DNA from: Bacillota bacterium
Lineage (GTDB): Bacteria; Bacillota; Clostridia; Christensenellales; Aristaeellaceae
Reading direction: 5' to 3'
Assembly (NCBI GenBank): GCA_023395615.1
Contig: JAEWYP010000006.1
Span: 1 to 18,057 of the forward strand
Length of the DNA stretch: 18,057 nt
Positions 7,166 through 14,852 of this stretch are shown here, in pieces. The notes under the pieces were generated by a model that saw nothing but the letters and a program-made list of their open reading frames with translations, made no database searches and was not told the origin of the DNA. The position numbers and the translations under genes are program-made. Every line of letters begins with the position of its first letter. Position 1 is the stretch's first letter.

Positions 7166-7207
7166 CTTGACGATTCGCAAATTGTACTTTCACGGTACGC
7201 GCAAAAC

Positions 7208-8980
7208 TTACTCTTCCACCTTGATCTTCAGGGTGCTCAGCTGTTGCGGTTGCACAGTCGCCGGGGTATCCATCATCAGACAAACCCCGTTTTGAATCTT
7301 CGGGAACGCCAACACATCACGCAGGCTGTCCGCCCCGGAAAGGATCATCACCATACGGTCGATGCCGAAGGCGAAACCGCCGTGCGGCGGCGTACCATAC
7401 TGGAATGCCTCCAGCAGGAAACCGAATTTATCTTTTGCTTCCTCCGGCGACAGTCCGATCAGGGCGAACATCTTCGCCTGCAAATCGCTTTGATGGATAC
7501 GGATGGACCCGCTGCCCATCTCGATGCCATTCATTACCAGATCGTAAGATTTGGCCCGAACCGCGCCCGGATCGGTCTCCATCAGCGCTACGTCTTCTTC
7601 CATCACGGCTGTGAAGGGGTGATGTTCCGCTACGAAGCGGTGTTCTTCCTCACTCCAGGAAACCAGCGGGAATTCTGTGATCCACAGCAGGTCGTAGCGG
7701 GAGCGGTCGATCAGGTTCAGCTCCTTGCCCAACCGCAGTCGCAGTTGGCCCATCGCGGTCAGCGCAACCAGTTTCTGATCCGCAATCACAAACAGCGCGT
7801 CGCCCGGTTTGCAGTCCATCCGATCCAGTAAACGCTGCATGCTGTCGCCCTGCATGGCTTTTACAAAACTGCCGCGCACCGTTCCGTCTTCGTGCGGCGT
7901 TGCCCAGGCGAGGCCTTTCACATGGTAGGTTTTCACAAATTCGCCCAGAGCGTCAAACTCTTTGCGGCTCAGCGTTCCCGCACCCTTTGCGCAGATGGCG
8001 CACACGGTCTGCCCTTCGGCCAGCGCGTTTTCAAACACAGTAAAGCCGCATCCGCGAACCGTTTCGCCAACGTCGCTGATCTCCATCCCGAATCGGGTAT
8101 CCGGCTTATCGCTGCCATATCGGGCCATCGCGTCGCGCCAGGTCAGGCGGCGCAGCGGCAGGGTGATGGGAATCCCCATAACCTCCTGAAACACGTGCTG
8201 ATAAGCGCCTTCCACAACCGACTGGATGTCTTCCGGTTCGATAAAACTCATTTCCATATCAAACTGGGTAAACTCCGGCTGGCGATCCGCGCGGCCGTCC
8301 TCGTCCCGGAAGCAGCGAGCCACCTGATAATACCGGTCCAGACCGGCCAGCATGAGGAGCTGTTTGTATATCTGCGGACTTTGCGGCAACGCGTAAAACA
8401 GGCCGGGTTTCATGCGGTACGGCACCAGATAGTCACGCGCGCCTTCCGGCGTGGATTTGGACAGGATCGGAGTTTCCACTTCGATGAAGCCCTGACCGTC
8501 AATATAGTCCCGCAGGCATTTGATTACTCTGTGGCGGAATTGCAGCATTGCCTGCATGGAAGGACGCCGAAGGTCGAGATAGCGGTATTTCAGGCGCAGC
8601 GCTTCCTGCTCGTTCGTGTCGTCGTCGATATAAATCGGCGGTGTTTTACTGGCGTTCAGGATCATCAGATTCGTCGCGGCAACCTCCACGTCGCCGGTCT
8701 TCATCTTGTCGTTCACGGCTTCCGGCGCGCGCTTACGCACCGTGCCGTGCACTTCGATCACATATTCGCTGCGAAGGCTTTCCGCAGAGGCGAAAAGTTG
8801 CGCGTCAAGCGTGGTTGAATCAAAAACAACCTGTACGATGCCGGTACGGTCGCGAAGCCACACGAAAATCAACCCGCCCAGATTACGGGATTTCTGCACC
8901 CAACCTTTCAGAACGACCTGCTTGCCGATCTCTCCGGTCAGCACTTCGCCGCACATATGCGTGCGTTTCGTCATCGCCAT
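7208..8980 (-). CDS. aspS: Aspartyl-tRNA synthetase (bacterial type)
   Basis: This class II synthetase attaches aspartate to tRNA-Asp (or also to tRNA-Asn if the enzyme is non-discriminating, which cannot be told here). Its 590 residues are the standard bacterial length. In order: an N-terminal anticodon-binding OB fold (about 1-105, GWVQKSRNLGGLIFVWLRDR), a catalytic core with RYLDLRRPSMQ, ETPILSKSTPEGARDYLVP and motif 2 RCFRDEDGRADRQPEFTQ, the bacterial GAD insertion in the middle (about 290-420), then EMGSGSIRIH and motif 3 GGFAFGIDRMVMIL near the end. The ATG at 8980 has GGAGG 9 nt upstream, inside the end of hisS; only 4 nt separate the two genes. A second Met (MTKRTH) two codons later is a less likely start. 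The hisS-aspS pair is a common arrangement in Bacillota. Confidence 0.96.
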   Translation of the reverse strand: MAMTKRTHMCGEVLTGEIGKQVVLKGWVQKSRNLGGLIFVWLRDRTGIVQVVFDSTTLDAQLFASAESLRSEYVIEVHGTVRKRAPEAVNDKMKTGDVEVAATNLMILNASKTPPIYIDDDTNEQEALRLKYRYLDLRRPSMQAMLQFRHRVIKCLRDYIDGQGFIEVETPILSKSTPEGARDYLVPYRMKPGLFYALPQSPQIYKQLLMLAGLDRYYQVARCFRDEDGRADRQPEFTQFDMEMSFIEPEDIQSVVEGAYQHVFQEVMGIPITLPLRRLTWRDAMARYGSDKPDTRFGMEISDVGETVRGCGFTVFENALAEGQTVCAICAKGAGTLSRKEFDALGEFVKTYHVKGLAWATPHEDGTVRGSFVKAMQGDSMQRLLDRMDCKPGDALFVIADQKLVALTAMGQLRLRLGKELNLIDRSRYDLLWITEFPLVSWSEEEHRFVAEHHPFTAVMEEDVALMETDPGAVRAKSYDLVMNGIEMGSGSIRIHQSDLQAKMFALIGLSPEEAKDKFGFLLEAFQYGTPPHGGFAFGIDRMVMILSGADSLRDVLAFPKIQNGVCLMMDTPATVQPQQLSTLKIKVEE

Positions 8981-8984
8981 GGGA

Positions 8985-10280
8985 TTATTCCTCCTCGTTT
9001 CGATTACGGATTAATTTCCGGAGCACTTCCGGCGCATCCGCAAGAGAAACTTCTTTTTCTTCCTTCGTACTCATGTTGCGCAGTTTCACCACGCCTTTGG
9101 CTATCTCGTCTCCGCCCAGCACGGCCACATAGGCTGCCGTCAGTTTATCGGCATATTTAAACTGCGCCTTCAGGCTGCGTCCGGCATGGTCCATATCCGC
9201 CTTCAGCCCCGCATGACGAAAAGCCATCGTAAGCTCGAATGCGTTCAGTGCAAGCTGGCGGTCCAGACTGGCCACAAAAACATCCGGTGCGCTACTGATC
9301 GGCCTCAGTTTATGCTCCTCCTGCGGCAGCAGATCCAGTAGCAGCAAAACGCGTTCCATGCCCATACCAAAACCTACCGCGGGGATATCCGGTCCCCCAA
9401 TTTCTTCCACCAGTTTGTCATAACGGCCTCCACCGCAAGCGGTCATGGTGCCGTTGGGTGTTTCAGCCGTCAGTTCAAACACAGTCTTGGTGTAATAATC
9501 CAATCCGCGCACAATGCCGGTATCCACCACATAGGGCACACCCGCTGCCGTCAGATAGCGCTTCAATTCCTCGAAATGGTCGTGGCATTCGTCGCAAAGC
9601 GAGTCGATCATCCGGGGCGCATCCGTAATCTCCGCTTGGCATTCCGGATTTTTACAATCCAGCACGCGAAGGGGATTGAGATCGATACGTTCCTGACAGT
9701 CCTTGCACAGTTTGTCCCGGCGTTCGTTTAAAAACGCGCGCAGCTTCTCCTGATAGGCCGGGCGGCACTTAGGGCAACCAATGGAGTTGATACGAAGCGC
9801 TACCCCCTGCAAGCCAACGCCGGTCAGAACATCCATCGCGGTCAATATCAGTTCCGCGTCCGCAGAAGCTTCTTTAGCCCCGAAGCACTCCATTCCAAAC
9901 TGGTGGTGCTCCCGAAGGCGGCCGGATTGCGGCGCTTCGTAGCGGAAATGCGGTGCATACAGATAATAAAGTTTCAACGGTAACGCCTGCGCGTACAGGC
10001 CGGACTCGATAAACGCGCGCACGGCCCCTGCGGTCGTTTCCGGCTTCAGCGTTATGGAGCGCCCGCCTTTATCCAGAAAGGTATACATTTCCTTGCGTAC
10101 CACGTCGCTGGACGCGCCTGCCGAACGGGTAAACAGCTCCGTATGCTCAAACACGGGGGTTCGGATTTCCTCGTACCCGGCAAGCCTGGCTTTCTCGCGC
10201 ATCAGCGCTTCCATCGCCTGATACCGGGCGCTTTCCGGCGGCAGAACATCCTTGGTTCCCTTGGGGATTCTCGTTAACAT
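8985..10280 (-). CDS. hisS: Histidyl-tRNA synthetase
   Basis: The 431-residue class II synthetase charges tRNA-His. Visible features: N-terminal RIPKGTKDVLPPES, motif 1 region YEEIRTPVFEHTELF, the Arg-rich motif 2 block (HFRYEAPQSGRLREHHQFG), the family-specific VRGLDYYTKTVFEL, and motif 3 (GFGMGMERVLLLL), then the C-terminal anticodon-binding domain (VFVASLDRQLALNAFEL onwards). The insertion domain carries the usual cysteines (CPKC, CKDC, CDEC), which may bind zinc. I place the start at the ATG at 10280 because GAGGTGA lies 5 nt upstream; a GTG three codons earlier (10289) is part of that ribosome binding site. It has its own strong promoter. The leader is only about 25 nt, too short for a T-box. 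Confidence 0.96.
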   Translation of the reverse strand: MLTRIPKGTKDVLPPESARYQAMEALMREKARLAGYEEIRTPVFEHTELFTRSAGASSDVVRKEMYTFLDKGGRSITLKPETTAGAVRAFIESGLYAQALPLKLYYLYAPHFRYEAPQSGRLREHHQFGMECFGAKEASADAELILTAMDVLTGVGLQGVALRINSIGCPKCRPAYQEKLRAFLNERRDKLCKDCQERIDLNPLRVLDCKNPECQAEITDAPRMIDSLCDECHDHFEELKRYLTAAGVPYVVDTGIVRGLDYYTKTVFELTAETPNGTMTACGGGRYDKLVEEIGGPDIPAVGFGMGMERVLLLLDLLPQEEHKLRPISSAPDVFVASLDRQLALNAFELTMAFRHAGLKADMDHAGRSLKAQFKYADKLTAAYVAVLGGDEIAKGVVKLRNMSTKEEKEVSLADAPEVLRKLIRNRNEEE

Positions 10281-10311
10281 CTCGTTCACCTCAAAGCAAC
10301 GGTTATTGTGG

Positions 10312-10341
10312 ATTATACACGCGCATTCTCGTAATTGTCAA
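10312..10341 (-). promoter_or_regulatory. Consensus sigma-A promoter of hisS-aspS
   Basis: On the minus strand a perfect TTGACA (10341-10336) and a perfect TATAAT (10317-10312) are 18 nt apart. The start point should be near 10305, leaving about 25 nt before the hisS ATG. It lies in the 175-nt gap after ftsK's terminator, so hisS-aspS forms its own transcription unit. With both boxes perfect, this is probably among the strongest promoters of the window. Confidence 0.88.
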
Positions 10342-10402
10342 TCAATTCGGCAAGTTTCAGGCTTTCCGCTTCGTTCGATCCAGGAATGTCCTACGTCGGA
10401 AG

Positions 10403-10437
10403 AGAAAAGCCATGCGCAATCCACACATGGCTTTTCT
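10403..10437 (-). terminator. Rho-independent terminator after ftsK
   Basis: Two perfect 12-nt arms (10403-10414, AGAAAAGCCATG, and 10426-10437) enclose an 11-nt loop. Read on the minus strand the 3' arm is CATGGCTTTTCT followed by CTTCC, so the U-rich part lies within and just after the arm. It begins 18 nt after the ftsK stop. The same hairpin could work for plus-strand transcripts, but no plus-strand gene ends here. Confidence 0.75.
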
Positions 10438-10455
10438 ATACCGTCGCAATTTTCT

Positions 10456-13407
10456 CTAGCGTAGCAATGTATCTTTCTTTTGCAGGTACTGTTCGTATGT
10501 GATCAGGATTTCGCGGGGTTTGCTTCCGGCGCTTTTACTTACGATCCCCCGCGCCGCCATATCGTCGATCAGCCTGCCCGCCCGTGCGTATCCAATCTTC
10601 ATACGCCGTTGCAGCATGCTGATGCTGGCCTGTCCGTCTGTTAGCACCATTTCGATTGCTTCCTGCAAACGGTCGTCCAGTTCACCGTCGTCCGCGCTGT
10701 CTGCGTCGTCCGTCGCGTCCTCCGCCCCCTGGCTCTCCATGATTTCGTTAATGCTTTCATCATAATCCGGCTCGGAGTTTTTACCAATGTAATCAGCCAC
10801 ATTGCTGATTTCCTGATCGCTTACAAAGCAGCCCTGTACGCGCATGGGCGCTTTCGCTCCCGTTGGATAATAGAACATGTCGCCGCGCCCCAACAGTTTC
10901 TCGGCCCCGTTCATATCCAGAATTGTACGGCTGTCGATACTGGACGCGACCGCAAACGCAATACGGGAAGGGATATTGGCTTTGATCAGGCCGGTAATAA
11001 CGTTGACCGTGGGTCGCTGGGTGGCAACCACCACGTGAATGCCGGCCGCGCGCGCCAGCTGTGCCAACCGGATAATGCTTTCCTCCACTTCCTTCTTGCA
11101 GGCGATCATCAGGTCGGACAATTCGTCGATAATAATCACGATTCGCGGTAATTTTGGTTCGTCGCCCTTCACCTTGGCGTTATAAGCGGTGATTTCGCGC
11201 ACACCCTTGCTTTGCATTTTGTGATAACGATCCAGCATTTCCTGCACGGCCCAGGCCAATGCGCCGGACGCTTTGTGCGGGTCGCTCACCACGGGGATCA
11301 GCAGGTGCGGTACGCGGTTATATCCCTGCAGTTCCACAACCTTAGGGTCAATCATAATCATACGCACTTCGTCCGGAGTAGACCGGTACAGAAGACTGTT
11401 GATGATGGAGTTGATGCAGACCGACTTGCCGCTTCCGGTTTGACCGGCAATCAGCAGGTGGGGCATCTTAGCAAGATCGCAGATCACCGGCCGCCCAGCA
11501 ATGTCCTTGCCAAGCGCGACGGACAGCGGAGATTTAGCGTTAGTCATCTCCGGGCTGGTTAATACCTCCGCCAGCGAAACACTGATTATTTCCTTGTTAG
11601 GCACTTCAACACCGAACAGGTTGGTACCCGGAATCGGCACCTCAATGCGTACACCCCCATTAGCCGCCATATCCAGTGCGATGTTATCCGCAATGTTCAT
11701 GATGCGTTTTACGTTGATGCCGCTGGAGATCAAGCCCAATTCAAACCGTGTAACCGCGGGGCCGTGCGTAACGCGTTGCACCTGAGCGGGGATGCCAAAG
11801 CTCTCCAGCGTCTGTTCCAGTTTGGCTGCGTTGGCACGATCCAGTTCCCGTGTATCCGGCAATGTCTGCGTCTGGAGATTCAGCAGTTCAATCATCGGAT
11901 AGGGGTATGGTTTCACTTTTTGATCTTCCGCTTTTTCAGGTGCACTTTGAGGTTTCTGCGATATTTTCAGGTCTGGCGTGTCCAGCCGCTGACCACTCAT
12001 AGGCAAAAGCATATCCTCTGTCTGCACCGGTTTTTTGTAGGCGGCGTAAGGGTCGTGCGCTTTGGGCGTGTCCCGGTGTTCGGGTTGTGGTTCCGGTGAA
12101 CGGTAAGCAGCCGTCTGGTTGGCATAAGCAATCTGTTCGGGCGAAAGAGTGCGGGGCGTTTGAGAGGTCAGAGTCTCTCCGGTGCCGGGGATTTGATCGC
12201 GTTCACCGCTCTGGGGGCGCGCTTTTCTCGCCGCTGCCTTCAGGCGGGCCTCATCGACTGAATAAGCCGTTTCGGGTTGTTCACCGTTTTCAGCATTGTT
12301 GATCCGGCGATTCAGTTCCTCCTTCTGCCGCCTGTTCTCTTCCATCTTGCGCAATGCTCTGTCCATATCCCGATCCCCGGTGCGGGCAGTCTGCACCGGT
12401 TTTGGCGCTGGCGGTTCGCCCTGAGACGGCTCCGTCCTGGATGCAGGGGTTTTCTTCAGTTTCCATTTGGGGGTGGTTGCCCCGTCCGGCATCTCCGGAA
12501 TAATCATTTCGTCATACAACGGCGCCGCGGGCGCAGTCGCCATGTTGGGGAACACCATCTGCTGGCTGTTCACGGCCGGTGCCCCTTGCGGCCAGGCCGG
12601 CATCCCCGCAAAAGCGGGATATCCCGGAGGCATGGAGATCGGCTGGCTGGCCACCGGCGGGATGTCCGCCACGGCTGTGTTTCCGGCGGCCGTACGCTGT
12701 GATTCCGGCTGAGTATCGCCGGATTCCTGTGCTCTTAGCTGCTTCTCATAAGCATGTTGTGCGCGTTTTTGTTCCCGCGCTTCCATGCGTTGGTCTGATG
12801 TTTCTCGGTAATGCTTCAGCCAGCCAAGAACATCGAACTTTGAAAAGAAAAGTACACATACAAGGCTGATTCCGCTTAAGATCACTACACCGGGAACGAC
12901 CCCAGTGAAGGTCCAAAGCGGCCATGCGATAATCATTCCCAACGCACCGCCAAAAGCGCCGCTGGTGCTGCAAATTTGATACCCCGCCGTGATCATCGGC
13001 CAATAACCCTTCGGGTCTGTGATCGGCGGCGTGATTTTCTGATTGTAAGCAATTGTATATTCCATCATTGAGAAGGTACCAACCTGACTGAGCAGGTTAA
13101 AAATACCCATCACACAGAAAAACAGCAGACTAAGCAGCACGTAAGCACGCAACGGTGCTTTACGTCGTGCCGAAAAAGCCGCCAGCGCCCCACCCCAGAT
13201 GAGGAACAGCGGGATACCGATGCATAAAGCGCCTCCAAGTCCCTGCATGACCTGCCTGATAATTGTAAACACAGCGCCTTTGATGCCACCTACGATCGAG
13301 ATCAGCGAAAGCGCGCCGATCGCAATTAAAAGGATGCCAAGAACACTTCGGTACAGCAGGCTGTCCGAATCATAGGTTTTTGCCCGGCCCCTTTTCCCGC
13401 TTGCCAT
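10456..13407 (-). CDS. ftsK: DNA translocase FtsK/SpoIIIE
   Basis: This 983-residue membrane-anchored ATPase pumps double-stranded DNA through the division or sporulation septum. The N-terminus has four or five membrane segments between about 18 and 190. A long linker (about 195-500) rich in Pro, Gln, Ala and Glu follows, then the alpha domain and the RecA-like motor. Walker A GQTGSGKS is at about 655-662, Walker B IVIIIDEL has its acidic pair near 761-762, and TQRPTVNVITGLIKANIPSRIAF follows. The C-terminal gamma winged helix (about 912-970, ASISMLQRRMKIGYARAGRLIDDM) recognises orienting DNA sequences. I start at the ATG at 13407, preceded by GGAGG at 4 nt; an ATG five codons earlier has no ribosome binding site. 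It follows the DUF3298-like gene closely. FtsK-type and SpoIIIE-type roles cannot be separated from sequence alone. Confidence 0.95.
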   Translation of the reverse strand: MASGKRGRAKTYDSDSLLYRSVLGILLIAIGALSLISIVGGIKGAVFTIIRQVMQGLGGALCIGIPLFLIWGGALAAFSARRKAPLRAYVLLSLLFFCVMGIFNLLSQVGTFSMMEYTIAYNQKITPPITDPKGYWPMITAGYQICSTSGAFGGALGMIIAWPLWTFTGVVPGVVILSGISLVCVLFFSKFDVLGWLKHYRETSDQRMEAREQKRAQHAYEKQLRAQESGDTQPESQRTAAGNTAVADIPPVASQPISMPPGYPAFAGMPAWPQGAPAVNSQQMVFPNMATAPAAPLYDEMIIPEMPDGATTPKWKLKKTPASRTEPSQGEPPAPKPVQTARTGDRDMDRALRKMEENRRQKEELNRRINNAENGEQPETAYSVDEARLKAAARKARPQSGERDQIPGTGETLTSQTPRTLSPEQIAYANQTAAYRSPEPQPEHRDTPKAHDPYAAYKKPVQTEDMLLPMSGQRLDTPDLKISQKPQSAPEKAEDQKVKPYPYPMIELLNLQTQTLPDTRELDRANAAKLEQTLESFGIPAQVQRVTHGPAVTRFELGLISSGINVKRIMNIADNIALDMAANGGVRIEVPIPGTNLFGVEVPNKEIISVSLAEVLTSPEMTNAKSPLSVALGKDIAGRPVICDLAKMPHLLIAGQTGSGKSVCINSIINSLLYRSTPDEVRMIMIDPKVVELQGYNRVPHLLIPVVSDPHKASGALAWAVQEMLDRYHKMQSKGVREITAYNAKVKGDEPKLPRIVIIIDELSDLMIACKKEVEESIIRLAQLARAAGIHVVVATQRPTVNVITGLIKANIPSRIAFAVASSIDSRTILDMNGAEKLLGRGDMFYYPTGAKAPMRVQGCFVSDQEISNVADYIGKNSEPDYDESINEIMESQGAEDATDDADSADDGELDDRLQEAIEMVLTDGQASISMLQRRMKIGYARAGRLIDDMAARGIVSKSAGSKPREILITYEQYLQKKDTLLR

Positions 13408-13428
13408 ATTGCCTCCGCGCATTTTTTA

Positions 13429-14610
13429 TTAATCAGAAATCCGAACCGCGTATAAAATGCCGTTCTCATCGGCATACATCAGTAACTGATGGTTCCCGAT
13501 GGTATAATAATCTGCAGTACCGACCGGTAAGCTGTAATCGTATGCCAACGTTTCGTCAAATGAAACGGTGCTGTTCGGTTCGCCAAGCACATCCCGCCAG
13601 CGTTTTTGAGTGGTCACGCCCGTTTGCAATCCGAAAAGATCAACCCTGAAGCTGAGCAAACCTTCCGCTTTCGATTGATCATATCCAGCCGCTAAGGCAT
13701 CGGACAGTATAAGCACCTGACGAAACAGAGGCGCTTCCATCTGATAATATCGGCCTCCTGGATACTGGTCCGGCTGGCGAAGCAAACGGTAGCGTTGAAC
13801 AAGATCGGTCATCGCATCGCCAATCTTGATCGGAAAATGAGGTAACATGCCGTTTTGTACCGCTTCTTCGATCTTCTTTCTGATTTCCGTATCCTTTAAC
13901 GTTTGGGGGAACGCACCGAGCCTGACAGGCAGGCTATCCGCGGAGGAAATCAGATCATCCGACAGTTCCCAGTAGTCAAACTGCGCGGCTCCGCAATAAC
14001 CGCTTAGCAGAGAGAACTGATTCGCCGGGTAATAGAATGTGATCCCGTCTGCGTTGACGGAGAAGTTATCTCTTGGCAGGGGAGCAAGGGAAGCATTCAC
14101 CAGATAAGCAGACAGATCGTCCCCGATCGTATCCTGAAGAATACTTTCCATATGGCCGGCCGCCGTGTCCGGGTTGGTAAAGAAGTCTGCGAATGTCAAC
14201 GCCCTTCCGGTTGCCAGGTCATAATTAAGCGTTGTGTACTCCTGCCCATTCCGGCCGTTCTCCATAATGCCAAACGCGCTGATCACTGTGGAGAAAACCC
14301 CGGCCCCTACATAGGCCTCGTAGCGAACCTGCAACCCGCTCGAGCCGGATTTCAGCGTGGAAAGCGTAACCATCCGCTGAGCGATTTTCGCCTTCTCGAC
14401 AATCGAATTATTGATCGCCTGCTGTATTTTTTCATCAGACAAACCTTCCAACTGCGGGTAGCTTACGGCGTTATCGCCAATCACAGTCGAAACATCCTTC
14501 ACGGTCGGTTGCTCAGGTTCGGCAGTCGCATAGAAAACGGGCTGTGATATTCCCAAAGTCATGATGCAGAGCCATAACAACACACGTTGCATTCGCTTTA
14601 AAACGGTCAT
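13429..14610 (-). CDS. Secreted or lipid-free extracytoplasmic protein with DUF3298-like domain
   Basis: The 393-residue product begins with a basic stretch and a hydrophobic core (MTVLKRMQRVLLWLCIMTL, then to about residue 30), a signal peptide or N-terminal anchor. Residues 48-205 resemble DUF3298/DUF4163 domains, as in the lysozyme-sensing anti-sigma factor RsiV and in PdaC: a SYPQLEGL opening, INNSIVEKA, GLQVRYEAYVG, EYTTLNYDLATGRALTFADFF and DGITFYYPANQF. The C-terminal part (from about 240: IKIGDAMTDLVQRYR, WRDVLGEPNSTVSFDETLAYDY, NHQLLMYADENGILYAVRISD) looks like a separate beta-rich domain of the DUF4309 or SmpA-like sort. This is a tentative pattern-level match. The ATG at 14610 has AGGAGGGG 6 nt upstream. 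It is co-transcribed with ftsK: its stop lies 21 nt before the ftsK start. The role is unknown; an envelope protein or ligand sensor is a reasonable guess. Confidence 0.75.
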   Translation of the reverse strand: MTVLKRMQRVLLWLCIMTLGISQPVFYATAEPEQPTVKDVSTVIGDNAVSYPQLEGLSDEKIQQAINNSIVEKAKIAQRMVTLSTLKSGSSGLQVRYEAYVGAGVFSTVISAFGIMENGRNGQEYTTLNYDLATGRALTFADFFTNPDTAAGHMESILQDTIGDDLSAYLVNASLAPLPRDNFSVNADGITFYYPANQFSLLSGYCGAAQFDYWELSDDLISSADSLPVRLGAFPQTLKDTEIRKKIEEAVQNGMLPHFPIKIGDAMTDLVQRYRLLRQPDQYPGGRYYQMEAPLFRQVLILSDALAAGYDQSKAEGLLSFRVDLFGLQTGVTTQKRWRDVLGEPNSTVSFDETLAYDYSLPVGTADYYTIGNHQLLMYADENGILYAVRISD

Positions 14611-14633
14611 CGCAACCCCTCCTCGTTTAAATT

Positions 14634-14662
14634 ATTATACCGCATCAACAAGTGTGTTGCAA
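14634..14662 (-). promoter_or_regulatory. Sigma-A promoter of the DUF3298-ftsK unit
   Basis: On the minus strand TTGCAA (14662-14657) and a perfect TATAAT (14639-14634) are 17 nt apart. Transcription would start near 14627 with a leader of under 20 nt. It lies back to back with the flavodiiron promoter; the 130 nt between the two (14663-14792) hold nothing else I can identify apart from a small GCGC inverted repeat near 14752-14762. Confidence 0.78.
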
Positions 14663-14792
14663 GGTTGTTACGACTTATCGGCCATGCATTCAAAACTTCC
14701 TGTTTATTTGTCATAAGTTGCGATTTCTTTTCCTCACATCGATACTCCGCGCTCCTTGCGCGCATAAAACATGGACTTCTGAATCGTTCCTC

Positions 14793-14821
14793 TTTTCACA
14801 AAGCGTTTCTCGGTGTAAAAT
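14793..14821 (+). promoter_or_regulatory. Probable promoter of the flavodiiron protein gene
   Basis: TTTTCA (14793-14798) and TAAAAT (14816-14821) are 17 nt apart on the plus strand. The -10 box is good and the -35 box is weak (4 of 6), which would fit a regulated gene. The start point would be near 14828, about 25 nt before the ATG at 14853. No obvious operator palindrome is seen. Confidence 0.55.
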
Positions 14822-14852
14822 AAGGATGACAATTGACAAGGGAGGCTCCATA

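Noticed and set aside
7166..7207. Terminator after aspS
   Set aside because: Only a 4-bp GTAC inverted repeat followed by AATTT is present, too weak to call.
7892..8818. 308-codon plus-strand open frame antisense to aspS
   Set aside because: It is fully contained in aspS on the other strand, resembles no protein family, and has the character of a shadow frame in GC-rich coding DNA.
14652..14852. 67-codon extension of the flavodiiron protein
   Set aside because: It crosses the predicted promoter, is not like any flavodiiron N-terminus, and the ATG at 14853 has an excellent ribosome binding site.
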